A stretch of 64,000 nucleotides of DNA, from positions 3,780,404 through 3,844,403 of the forward strand of contig NW_004624743.1 of NCBI RefSeq assembly GCF_000247695.1. Reading direction: 5' to 3'. This document shows, piece by piece, positions 40,381-52,453 of the stretch. The stretch is from Heterocephalus glaber. Lineage: Eukaryota; Chordata; Mammalia; Rodentia; Bathyergidae. The notes under the pieces are model-generated. The model did no database searches. It saw nothing but the letters and a program-made list of their open reading frames with translations, and was not told the DNA's origin. The translations under genes were made by a program, and so were the position numbers. Positions within the stretch are counted from its first letter, which is position 1. Every line of letters begins with the position of its first letter.

Positions 40381-40985
40381 ACGCTTACTTTGGTTGCATT
40401 TATTTTTGGATAGAAGTACTTAATTGTTGTTGTTTTTGTTTTCTATTTTATCTAGGTGTTTTAACTTGAAACTACCATGATCTTAAAACCTTGACTTACA
40501 GTGTATATGAAGTTTTTTCCCCCAAAGATTTGCATATGAGAAATCAATCAGTTGCCACTTTTCTTATTGTCTTTGTCCCCCAATTTAAGGATATTGCGCC
40601 TGTGTAGTGATTTGTAATTAATCTGGAGGCAGATATAAATAAACAATGCCACTCCTGAGTACCTCCCATGGGCATTAGTGGAATCCAGGCAGCAGAATTT
40701 GGAAATTAGCTTTGCTACCCTGAATATATAACTTTCCCACTAATAAACATGACAGTAGAAAAGCAAACTCTGGGGATACAATGTTCAGTGGGAGTTGCTG
40801 CATGTCAGAGTAAGTCCCTTAAAGGCACGGCCTAAGCCAAGGGCTGCATCCTTGTCCCCATGGATAATAACAAGTCAGACCTGGTATGTGGTCATGTGAA
40901 TGAACCAACCCGGGTCCCACTTATTTGTGCTTTGTCATCATGCCTCCTCTGAATGCCTTGGCATATTAGGTGAAAATTTGCAGGG

Positions 40986-41069
40986 TTTTTTTTTTGGTAC
41001 CAGGGATGGAACTCAGGACCTTGCACTTGCCAGGCAGGTGCTGGGCCGCTGAGCTAAATCCCTGGTCCC
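40986..41069 (-). mobile_element. ID-type SINE, reverse orientation
   Basis: T-tail, then 'ggtaccagggatggaactca', ending 'gctaaatccctggtccc'. The target-site duplication is not clear by eye. Confidence 0.9.
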
Positions 41070-42501
41070 TGTAGTTCTTGATGTGAGTAAAATACTGAAA
41101 ATGTTGGGGAACTTTTATACAGCCAGCTATTACAAGCATCCCTGACTTACACCTTTAGACCATCTACAGCTCACCTACTGATGGTCTCCTTTGCTGCTAT
41201 GATGCTGCAGGTAGCTTTAAAGGACACCATCTTGAAACAGCTCTATTCATGGTCAAAGACAGGTGATAGGAATGTGATACTAGCGTTTGGTTTTGGTGAT
41301 AACTGAATAACTATTTGGGAGCACAATACTCTACAAAAAGTGAAAGTCTAATAGTTTAACATACCAGTAGCCTAATATTAAAGTGACCAATTGAAATTCA
41401 TTAAGCACCTGTTTTAAAGTTATTGCATGAGGTAATGGGGAAATAAAACCAAGGAGTCGGGATTACCTCCTGTGTCTGGAGAGAAACATTACATGTTTCC
41501 TGAACTACTATCACACACTGGGTGCTGTCCTTGAAGTTTCACCTACTTGCTATTTCTCAGAAGAAATACATTGAAGTAAGAATGGCTGTTATCCATACTT
41601 TGTAGTTTCACAAATGGAATTTCCAAGTGGCGAATACCCATCACGCACAGCAAGCCACTGTAGGTCCCTGTAGTCTGAGTCTGATCCAAGAATCTGCACT
41701 TCTACCACCACTGCTGATGTTGTGTATAGCACAGTGCTCTCCTAGCCCGCGTCCCGTCTCCTTTAGGCAGGATGCAAGCTGGGACACATCTTGAGACCCT
41801 GGCCTGCGGGGTCACCGCACTGTCCCGTGAGCCCACGAAGCCTAAGTGCTCACCCAGCGCCCGGAACTGCACTTGTGTTCCCGAACAAAGAATGACGGGA
41901 AATCCAGACTGGGAGAAAGTGTGACGTCATCAGAAAGTCAGGACCAAGGGCGTGCTTCGCACTCTTTAAACATTTCTGTGGGTCATTTTAGGAGAGAAAG
42001 TGAAAATATATCGTTTTCTCCACTGAGGAAATAAACCAAGCTTCCACTGAGTGTATGGAATTTGGTTTAAAACTTCAGAAAGTCAATACAAAGGATGCTA
42101 GAGACTGCATGAGAAAAGAAACCGTAGCGTTTTGTTGAACAGAATGACGTTAAAATAAACTGACCCTGCCCCTCCTTGACATCATTTAAGTCCGATCTGG
42201 TCACAGGCAGAAGGATGACCATGTTTTCTGAGCTCTGGTCAGTGATGCAATGTTAGAGAATGAATAAATAACTAAAACGGTGGCGTGACAGTGTTCAATG
42301 GATTCAGTTTATATTGTTCTTTCTTCTGAAGTAATCTCTTTCACACTTTTGTGGTTAAAATGGCCTGTGTTTCATAAAATTCTAAATTTTAGACTTTTTG
42401 AAATAGAGATTTTTTTTTAATCCTTCCTATGCCCCCTAAAGAACAAAAAAAGAAAGAGGGAAATTTTATATTGGTTTCTCAATGGCTCTGCTAGTGGCAG
42501 G

Positions 42502-42539
<38 letters not shown>
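42502..42539 (+). repeat. (TG)n microsatellite
   Basis: A pure TG run of about 38 bases. Confidence 0.97.
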
Positions 42540-42541
<2 letters not shown>

Positions 42542-42671
42542 CTGTTCTGGTGTTATAGGGAGCTTAGAAGTCACAATATAGACCTAAATGATGACTAACA
42601 GACTCAGATTAGTGATGCATTTGAATTCTTTCACGTATAAGGGAAAGAATGGATATGTTGACAAGGTGAGT

Positions 42672-42925
42672 AATAAGATTTCATCTAAGTTTCAAGATGT
42701 ATTACGTACAATGGGGCGGAAAGCAGAGCTGACTGGAATACTTCGCAGGAACCATTCCTAATGATGACAGGGTTAATAGTAAAATTTTTACCTAAGTCTT
42801 TAGATATACTTTATATAATGGGACATAATGCAGAACTGCTTGGAACACTGAGCAGGAACAATTGGTTATGCTGATAAGATTTTTACCTAAATTCAAGTCA
42901 TGCTATGTACAATGGGTTAGATAGT
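42672..42925 (+). repeat. Imperfect tandem repeat, about 100-bp unit, two to three copies
   Basis: Similar blocks start at about 42675, 42781 and 42874. Each has 'aag/aaa-att-t-acctaa', then a short AT-rich part and a 'tacaatggg' type motif (42708, 42815, 42908). The first two also share 'gcagagct/gcagaactgc' and 'gcaggaacca/gcaggaacaa'. The third copy is partial. I do not recognise the unit as a known family. Confidence 0.75.
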
Positions 42926-44326
42926 TGCGCCTAAAGCTCAAAAGAAAAGCCAGACAGGTGACAAAACAGTAAAGACTTTGTTCAAGTGTGCAATCAGAAC
43001 TGTTCTCTGAGTACATGTGTGTGGGCTCCAGGTGGACATCGCTGCTCCTTGTGTGAGAGGCCGCCGGAGAAATCACTTCCCTGAAGCCCTGAGTGGGATT
43101 CCCAGAGGCACACCTCCCAGTCTGGCCAGAGTCAGTCTGCTGTTTCCATGTCCTTAACACAGTCCTTTGGCAACCTGGAAAACTGGAAAAAGTCAGCAAC
43201 CAGGAAGGAAAAAATAGGAGACCTACTTCAGGTCTCATAACAAGTATATCAGGTCTCCATTCCTTCACCTGAAAAACAGGAATGGAAGCAACAGCTTCCT
43301 GCTTGAGAAACGTTCTTGGCAAAGTATAAACAACTACAGAGACAGAGCTATTTTTACCAAATAGGTTTGGCCTACCTTGAGCTTGAATAAGACTCACAGG
43401 TAAAAATGTAAGCAAAATAATAACGGAAAGACACGGAAATAAGGGAAAGTCTTGAGGCAGAGAGCACCCTCTGAGCCACTGTTGGAAATGAGCTTGGAAG
43501 TCAAATCCATGCAGGGTCTGGAGCAGTAGCAGCTGGGAATGAATGAAAGCATGCACTTCCTTGTCCCCTTCGGAGGGTAGGGTCTGGCCTTTTTAACAAG
43601 ACCTAGCCTGGGTGATCTTAATGCTCGGCTCCTCTGAGGACCACTGATCAAAGCTTTTAAGATCACCCTGTGGATCATCAGCTTCTGAAGATCCCCAACC
43701 CCTGGAAATAATGCTGTGCTTATATACACCTTTTCTCCATTTTTCTTTTTTTCCTGTAGTGCATATGCTTTTTAAAAATAAGGATACTACTTTAAAACAC
43801 CAGAGAGAGGAATGAATATTTGTTTTCAGCATGATACCTCCCTCCTTTGTACAAACTCTTAATGTTACTATATTTACAAAACTTAAAAATTAGGCAAAAT
43901 GTATCATTTATTTGGAAAGATTCTCATTCAAAAATGTTACCATTTAAAAAATGATTGGCGTTAAAAAGAAAACTTGCCTTAATTTGTTCTCCCTAAATTT
44001 GAGACAGTTGTATTTTACGGAGGCTATTTCAGAAACTTCTAACGCTGACTCTGGAGTTGGACACTTTCAGCGCATGTTGATAACGTGGCTTCCTCACCGC
44101 ACCATGCTGGGCTCAACAGTCCTCTCTCCTGCCCAAAGCTACGCTTACAGGCTCATTATCAAGGCATTGAAAATGGGACTGAATGGAGAGGAAAACAGGA
44201 AGAAGGTATGGGGTGATACGAAGAGAAATAAAGAGAAAGAAGAAGCCATGCAGAAACAAGGGGCAGTGAAATAAATGAATAATAATTGCTGAATGTTTAG
44301 TACACTCTAACTTTGAGGCAATAAAA

Positions 44327-44327
<1 letters not shown>

Positions 44328-44383
<56 letters not shown>

Positions 44384-44384
44384 C
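44328..44384 (+). repeat. Compound (CT)n(CA)n microsatellite
   Basis: A CT run at 44328-44346 passes straight into a CA run to 44384 with one AAC interruption. Confidence 0.97.
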
Positions 44385-45394
44385 CCTGAACCACAGTTCC
44401 CACATCACAGACCTAACTTCTGAACATGACATCTCTAAAAACAAGGTGTGTTAGATAGTTTAACATCAAGTTTTGCATGTAAATGGTCTGGCAGAGTATG
44501 GAGAAATAGGATCTGGTGGCAAAAACAGAAAGGGGCTGGGGACTGGTGGATTCTCCAATTTTGTCTTTGAGCAATGTGCACCAACATATATGAGCAACAA
44601 GAAGACACATATTTTAATGTAATATTTATTGGGCTTGTCAATGCCTGAAGTTTTGTCAAAAAATCTCTAAATAGATCTTAGCCACACACACAGAAACTGC
44701 TTAGGGTTAGAGCAAATCACTCTAAAATGCCCACTTTATTGAGTATTCCTTAGTTATGAAGTTTCCACAATTTAATTGGGATTTCTTTGGCTTCCTTTCT
44801 AATGTAAAATTTCAGAAATCTCAATGAGTCATGAATTTGTAACATAAAAATAAAATGACAGGCTGAACCAGAGAGTGTCGATGACATTTTTGCAGTTTTA
44901 AATTTATGCTTTATTCCTTTTTTTCTCCCATATATTTGAAATGAGCCTGTTCTCATCTTTTCCCCTATAATTTTCATTTTTTATCCTTTTTCTTGCATTT
45001 TCTTTTATACTTCCATTTCTTCATTTACCACCTCTGAATCTAATACATCTACTCTTTCCCCTATATTTTATTATGTTAATTAAATTATGGAGAGTATGTT
45101 ATTAAATTCTTGGGAGGCTTGCTTAGTTATGGGATTAGTTATCATCCTAGTTTTGGCAACAGCACAAACAGGGGAACCTTTATAAGTATGTAGAGGAAAC
45201 AACAGCATGGACCCAAGGCTGTCCTGGGGAGATGTGGAGATAAGGTACGAAAGTCATGAAGAAAAGTGAAACTGAGCTTCATTCTCTTTCTGCGACTTTC
45301 TAGTTTATGATCTAAGAAGAAGCCATTCCACTGACACAGGGGAAAACGTTTTACTGGTTAAGTGAAATAGATGATGTCAAAAGTCAAAGTCTTG

Positions 45395-45480
45395 GGATCA
45401 GGGATTTAGCTCAGTGACACCACACCTGCCTTGCAAGCACAAGGTCATGAGTTTGATCCCTGGCACTGAAAAAAAAAAAA
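45395..45480 (+). mobile_element. ID-type SINE
   Basis: Head 'gggatttagctcagtg', box B 'gagtttgatccctgg', A-tail. A perfect 11-bp duplication 'tcaaagtcttg' lies at 45384-45394 and 45481-45491. Confidence 0.95.
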
Positions 45481-46519
45481 TCAAAGTCTTGCATTAGTTG
45501 TTGTTATTCAATTTTTTTTTAGAGCAAATATCAGGACCTCCATTCTTCTTATACTGCATTTTAAGACTGTCCTCATCAAATGAATTTATATATTTTAAAG
45601 GGATATTATCAATAATGTTTATTTAAATAGCAATTCAATTCACTAACTGGTTTTGTCTGCCTTGTTTCGAGCTTTCTCTTGGAAGACATTGACATAGCTT
45701 GGGCACACACAGCAACCCCTCACTTAAGCTCAGTGTGTTGGCTTACACTGGGCATTAGCAAATCCAAGCCAGCTTTGGGCAAGCCTCGGGCCAGCAGGTG
45801 ACCTAATCTGCAGCCAGCGGTGGCACTGCCTGGCTTGCCAGGGCTGCACTGAGTGAAGAGGAAGCATCTCAGGCCACATGTAAAGTAATAGAGCTAATGG
45901 GCTAAGCAACAAAATTTTCTTTTGTATATGTTTTATCACAGCACATGGATGTCCAATTGGCAGGCTGCAGGTTCGACATGCCTAAGGGTATTAGGGCTTC
46001 TCCAAAACAAATTATTGAAAGAATCTGCCAGAGTTTACTTATTGATTTTCTAAAACAAACATAAAAGGTATACCTTAATAAAGTCACCAACTGCATTTAG
46101 TGGTTTTCAACTTTTTGCTAATGTGATTCTTAAAGTTTCTGGGCATGCCGTTCAAGATTTATTTGCAGGGGAGACCTTAAGATGGAATTCTGTTCTCTAA
46201 CCCAGGTCATCTTGAGGTTGGAAATGAGATTCACAAACATTTTATGCCTTACTTCACTCCTTTCTTCACCATGGAAAGAATAGAACTTGTAAACTAGCCT
46301 CTCAAAGCTGCACCAGGAATCTTTTCAAATGGTAGACTACCAGAAGACAAGTAGTTGTCAAAATCAAACCATATGACAGAGAGGACGTAAGTTGTTGGAA
46401 CTAAATTGCAGTGGACTTACGGTGTGTTCTTAGTGACTTCTGCATGTCATTGTACCTTACAGGACAGGAGTGAGAGTCCAGGTGTACACAGAAATCCCAC
46501 TCCATTCTGTCACTTCATA

Positions 46520-46982
46520 CTTCTATTAGCTTTTTATCCTTGTGACAAATACAGGAGGAAAACAACTTAGAGGAGGAAGGATTTCTTGTGGCTCTTGATT
46601 TCAGAGGTTTCAGTCCATGGCTGGCTGTCCCCATGGGTTTACCTGAAGTAGTCAGAACACTATGGTGGGAAGGAGTGGAGGAGGAAAGCTGCTCATCTCA
46701 TGGCAGCCAGGAAGCAGAGCGGGTGAGAAAGAGACAGACATGAAGGGGCTGGGGACAAGATCTGTTTCCCAACTCCATATCCCCAGGACCACTCACTCCC
46801 TTCCCATAGGTCCCACCTCCTAGTTCCTCATCACCTCCTAGTAATGCCAGCAAATTATAAACCCATCAATGGATTCACCCACTGAGGAAGTTACGGCCCT
46901 CACGATCCAGTCATTTCTTGAAAGACCCACCTTCTGAACACATGAGTCTTTTGGGGGGACCTTTCAGATTTAAACCATAACA
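46520..46982 (-). mobile_element. Solo ERVL-MaLR-like LTR, reverse orientation
   Basis: Read on the minus strand it opens TGTTATGG at 46982. It carries 'catgtgttcag', an 'aggtggg' motif, 'ccatgagatgagcag' and 'ccatggactgaaacctc', and ends near 'aagttgttttcc', the layout of MST/THE1-like LTRs. No internal retroviral genes are attached. The family assignment is from memory. Confidence 0.55.
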
Positions 46983-48836
46983 ACACTGAGAATGTCTTTT
47001 CCTTATGTGTCAACATGAGCATTAGCAAGATTTTCTTCCCAGGTCATGCACAGGAAACTCTAGACTTGTCCTCAGTATAGGCCAGTGTTATAGATCTAAG
47101 CCTAGCGGATGATCTATAATCTCTTGGAGAAAAAGAAGATCTGGTAGATGGACAAGGAGACTTGCGGTCTCACAACCTTGGGGTAGAGTGGAAGCTGGCA
47201 CACAAAATCTATGAAATCGACGTAGGTCTATGAAATCTATTTAAATACGACTCATATATGCAGATTTTCTCATTACCCACTTACAATTTTTCAACTTTCT
47301 CAGATTTCCAAGTGTTCAGAGGACATGTCTTTTATCATTAATAATCTGTGCCTCAATGTCATGTCTTTCAGTAGGATGAGTCATTAAACACAAGTTAAAA
47401 ATTTATTTTAATAGCATTAGTGAGATCAAAAGGAAATCGGATTGTATTTATTTAGGGGAACTTATTTTCCTTTCTTCTCTTAAAAAATCTTAATTTTACC
47501 ATAGAGCATTAAAAATTGGGCAACAACCAATATGAATGTTATCCTGTGATGCTTCTACAAATGTACTCTTTATAGGATGCAGAAGAAAGCTATGCGTTCT
47601 GTCATCACACATAAAGAAAATACTAAAAAATAAAATCACCTGTTGAACAATTCTTGAAAGACTATTAAATTTCTTAGAATATCAATTAGCAATACTGCTA
47701 CTTCGCAGGCTAACCCATAATTCTCCAGTAGTTTAAGATGCTAAATACCACGTGGCTGCCATGGTATATGGGTACTACTATGATAACAAACAAATTGTGG
47801 GAAAACCCCACAGGCTAGAGGGTAATTTTGACAAAAACAAGTTTCACTAACATTTTCTTTGTTTTTACCCTAGAATAATGTTTTTCAAAAAACAAGAAAA
47901 GCATGTATCCATGTTTCTGAAACATTCTAAAGGGAGTATGAAAACTACCAAGAGCATCAGTTGCTTTCCCATTGTTTCTATCAAATATAAATTCCAAAAT
48001 AAGCAAATAAAATAAAATAAAATCTTCCATTTTAAATTATTCTTTTACAACACATTCAAAACATGGAAAATAACTATCCCCTTGATATTATAATGTACAA
48101 ATATGAATAAAGTCAAGATTTATGACTGTTTTCAAATGTAGTTTATATAAAAATGAGCTTAGAATTTAGCACATATGCACACAATTAAGTGAATATAAAC
48201 CTCTCAGTTATAGGTTTTATTGTTTGAAACAAAAGTTTTTAACGTAAAAATTTTAGAAGCAGGCTTTATATGGATAGAAAGTTGATCATAACATCATTTT
48301 CAACTAAATTACTTTTGAGAGTGTTTCTGAGCTACCAAAACAGTATTTTAAGACTCTATTTCGTTTTACAATTTTAACATCTCTTTAAGACCTCAGAATT
48401 TCAACAGCTGCCAGTTAGACATTTCACTAGCACTGGATCTAAAAATAAAGTTGTAAATCATGTGCAAGAATCTTTGATGTCTTCACAGATGCGGCAGCAG
48501 CAGGCTTTCCACATCATGCAAAATCCAACGCTGAGTTCACCACTGAGCATGGTGCATAGCTCAAAACTAGCTGACAGGCAACAGTAATCAGGTAGCTCAC
48601 ACCTGCTTTAAACAGTGACCGAATTCGGAGAAGGCACAGAAAGATTAAAAATATATGTCACCTCAGATTTTTGACTATATACCCTTAAGTGCTTTATGAT
48701 CAATGATTTACTGACATATCTGATGACACTAAGTCATGACAAAAACAAAAATCTATTACAGTAATTATCTTTGGCAGAAGAAACTTCTCTCTCATCTTCA
48801 ACTGATTCAGTCTTCATCTTTTTGGCTGTGACTTTT

Positions 48837-48916
48837 TTTTTTTTGTACCCAGTATCGAACTCAGAATCTTGCACTTGAGAGGCAGGCAGCAGAACCACTG
48901 AGCTAAATCCCCACCG
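48837..48916 (-). mobile_element. ID-type SINE, reverse orientation
   Basis: T-tail, then diverged reverse-complement ID ending 'gctaaatccccacc'. A perfect 15-bp duplication 'ttggctgtgactttt' lies at 48822-48836 and 48917-48931. Confidence 0.95.
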
Positions 48917-49378
48917 TTGGCTGTGACTTTTAAGATATCTTCAGAAGACCTGACACAGCCTCTCCACTGGTCCACATCCATGTCTAAGCACAGTCCCATC
49001 AGAGCTCAGCCACTTATTGGCCCATGAGCAGAGAAGTCCATCCCAGTCAAATCCGCTGTGGCTACACAGCACAAAACCCAGGAAGGCGCATTGTTCTCCA
49101 ACTGCCCTGGTAAATAGGGATAGCTAAGATTTTGTGACCAAGATGTAGTTCAGGAATTCATCTTAACTGATCTTTGAAAGTATTAAGCTCTTAAAACTAA
49201 GTCATTCTCATTTACAGCTTCTTTAGCTGAGGAATTTTTTTCATCTGAAAAAAAGTTCATTTAACCAACTTGATAGTCACTGAAGCTCAGTCAGATAGAA
49301 CTGCATGCTCCGGGTGGTAAAGACAGTCTACATAATCTGTAACTTTCTTTCATAAAAAACAATGGCATTACAATGTTA

Positions 49379-49436
49379 CATATATATATATATACACACA
49401 ATATATATATATATCAATCATATATATATATATATG
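49379..49436. repeat. (TA)n / AT-rich microsatellite
   Basis: Three TA runs separated by 'cacacaa' and 'caatca'. Being self-complementary, the block could form cruciform or hairpin structures. Confidence 0.95.
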
Positions 49437-50340
49437 GTTTGATAGATCCAGTCCATTTTTTATGTGTATAAACGCTGCAATGCAAACTTCCATATATTTA
49501 TATGGGCAGCCATCAACTCAGAACTAAAGAATCCTTTACAAGTATGATACATAATGATATGGGCAGTATTGTCAAAAGAAGTATGGAAAGTAGCTATAAC
49601 TAAGTCCCCAAGGATTTTCAATATCTTAAAAACCGCAAAATTGCCTGTAGTCTCAACACCTCTCAGACCCTCCCTTTCAACCTGGCTCCACACTCTCCTC
49701 ATTAGTTTTAAGTACAAAGCTCCATTTCGAACCGTACTGTGGTTCTGTGCCATCTTATGGAGCATCTCAAGGTCATGCAGGTGAGCGGGGTACAGAGTTG
49801 AGAGGTACCCGGGTAGTGCTGATGATGCTACAATGGCAAAAAGAAGTCACACAAAAACCTAAGCTTTTCTCTTCTTAATTTTCCTAGAAAACAATGGTTA
49901 TTCTATGACCATTCCATAACAGACCCAAATTTTCATCAATTCTGGGAAAGGACTTTGAGCATTACCTGCATATTAATGATCTCTGAGTAATCTCCTACAT
50001 GTTGTTAACTTTAGCAACTATATAGATATATTTATATTTAGATGACCAAATGTAATCCTGCAAACACAGTACTTATACAGTCAAGAGAAATGATAACATT
50101 GTACAATTGTTCAAAAAATGAACTGCTATCAAAAAACTGCAGGAAAACCTTATGTACACAGCTGTCAGTAATCACTCTCAGAGATTAAAAAAAAGACTGC
50201 AAGGGCTGAGAGAATACTAAAGAAATAAATGTCATGGGAATTCTAATGGAAGTGGCTGACTCAAAGGTTAACTTCTAAAAATGTGTTCTCAGCAGGCCAT
50301 TGTTTAAAAAAAATCAAGTCCCTACTCTTCAGAAACAAAC

Positions 50341-50406
50341 TGAAAAGAGACCGAAGAAGAGGGGGAGGAGGAGGAAGAGGAAGAGGAGGGAAGGAGGGAG
50401 GGGAAA
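50341..50406 (+). repeat. Polypurine (GGA/GA-rich) tract
   Basis: About 66 bases almost entirely A and G, with GGA and GGGA units. It could form triplex DNA. Confidence 0.9.
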
Positions 50407-51689
50407 ATTGGACTTTTGTGAAAAGCAACAACTAAGAAGAGAGGAGCAGTGTTCTTAGTGGGATCTGGGAAGGAGACCAGCAGCACAGCCACCAAAAATA
50501 GGAGATATGGCCTGAAGCACAGATGTTAGAAATAGAGAAAAACCCACCAGCTAGGCTCAGTAAGCACTGTTAGCTGAACCAGGGAGGGGAATCTCAGCCT
50601 TACATCTCAAGGCTGCTAATTACATTCTGCATCCCACGACGTGACAACTTCAATGATTATCTATTAAGCAACTGTTTTTTGCTGAGCAAATAGAAACAAG
50701 GCTCGTTTTTAGGGTTGCAAGCACTCCCCCTGAAGAGGACAGCGGACCAGGACCAGAGCAAGAGCACAGCATGGTGGCAGAGCAAGATGCCCGAGGTACA
50801 CTCAGGCTTGCACTAGGAGAGGGGGGTTCCCAGTGCGGAGTGGGAATGGGCCCCCCTGCTGCAAAGCAGTGGCCTTGCCGGGCACCTGGTCCTCCGGCAG
50901 GGCAGGATGGGCACCCAAACCCCTCCAGCAGGACTTTCTTGAGGACAGTTACTCCGCTGCTCTTGGGGCTCAAGAGGGAGAGCAGAAGGGGTGGACATTG
51001 CTGCCTTGTCACTCCTTAGACTGGGAGATTCTTTGGTAACGGACTCAGTTATAAATATATGTGTGCGCACAGTACAGATAGAGGTCTTCTTACTCATGTC
51101 ATATATGCTTTAGCTACTAAGAAAGAAGCACGTATGCTACACTTTTTAAAAAGGAAAATATAACAATTCCAAAATGTAAAGAGTTAAGTTTTAGTTATTG
51201 AATTCTCACTCCCTCTTTGGTGAAGCCAGATTAAGATAGTGATTTTTATAAATTCGGTGATTGGTACAATCATGAAGCATCAGACATGGGATACATTTTC
51301 ATATCATGCTGTATTAGAGGACCATCAAGTCACACACTGTCATGTGAATGCGGGAATACTATATGGGGTTTGATGGATGCAGCCCACTTTAGCTGAGCAT
51401 GACTGCTACACCGCAAACTTCTGGAAGGTGGAAACTGTTCGCTGTACTCTGGGGCACACAGCAGGACCACAGGGAGCCATGGGTGGTGCTACTGGCTCTG
51501 CAGGGTGCAGAGCACCCCCCAGTGTTCAATAGTACACAACCTGTGCAATCATGCACTGCAGGCCTCTGCGTTGAGTCAGACTATGCACATTACATGCGCA
51601 AATCTATACAAAGCTTCCTTACTAGACCAAGATTACATTTCATAGAAATATATGGAGAAGTCATAATTTCCACCTAAAACTGCTTGATT

Positions 51690-51718
51690 TGTGCTCGCTT
51701 CAGCAGCACATATACTAG
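51690..51718 (+). pseudogene. RNU6 (pseudogene fragment): 3'-truncated U6 snRNA retrocopy
   Basis: 'gtgctcgcttcagcagcaca', then 'tatacta', matches the 5' end of U6 snRNA (usual sequence GTGCTCGCTTCGGCAGCACA...) with one difference. It then stops. A perfect 12-bp direct repeat 'aactgcttgatt' flanks it at 51678-51689 and 51719-51730, so this is an insertion and not chance. There is no A-tail and no upstream snRNA promoter (PSE or TATA). It cannot make U6 RNA. Confidence 0.88.
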
Positions 51719-52403
51719 AACTGCTTGATTCAATGCTAATGCTCAAAAACCAAGCATATCTTAAGCACAAGGATCATATTTCCTTAGTTTTCTGCACCTT
51801 GTGAGTTTTCAGGCAGTGATCAATGAATGAAAAAAAAAAAGAATGACACTTCTGTCCTTGGGAACCCACCTGGATAGGGGCAGCACTGGAGCAAGTCGGA
51901 CTGACTGAAATAGTTACTGCAGCAGCTCATGGTTTCCTTTCTTTGGACTGACTGGTGTGACCCTTTATGGCCTTCGGAATGTCTCAACCTGTCATGGGAA
52001 ACCTTCCAAAGTTTCCTGCTTATCTGAAAATAATAATCTACCTTGATAGAAAAGGACCATTTTCTGGCCCAAAGCATAGGACTCCGTTTACTTGCATATG
52101 ACTACACTTACTTGCAAGCACTTCTACAGGCATTTTTGAAGACCATCTGTAGCAGAACATGGAACACAGGAAACTGTATGGCGTTTGTAGGGACTATTGG
52201 ATGTCAGCCTCCCCCGCCTCCCATCACATGGACAGGGGAGTCTCACCCTGATAGAAAATAAACAGTGCAAGCCATCAACGGCTTAGCACAAGCAGCACTG
52301 ATAGTTCATCAGTACTCCCTGTTTCATTCTCTACCTGGGTCCAAGGGAATGGTTCTGCCACCAGTCTCTGAGTGAAAATAAAAATTAAAGCTAGAACATG
52401 TAT

Positions 52404-52404
52404 G

Positions 52405-52446
<42 letters not shown>

Positions 52447-52453
52447 AGAGAGA
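52404..52453 (+). repeat. (GA)n microsatellite
   Basis: About 50 bases of GA units with one AA interruption. Confidence 0.97.

Noticed and set aside
45395..45470. tRNA-Ala-like gene
   Set aside because: The tRNA-like head has an A-tail and a perfect 11-bp target duplication, so it is an ID SINE. The same holds for the other ID copies.
50650..51097. GC-rich block with overlapping open frames on both strands, considered as an alternative first exon
   Set aside because: No CpG enrichment, promoter motif or clear donor site in HAPLN1 sense.
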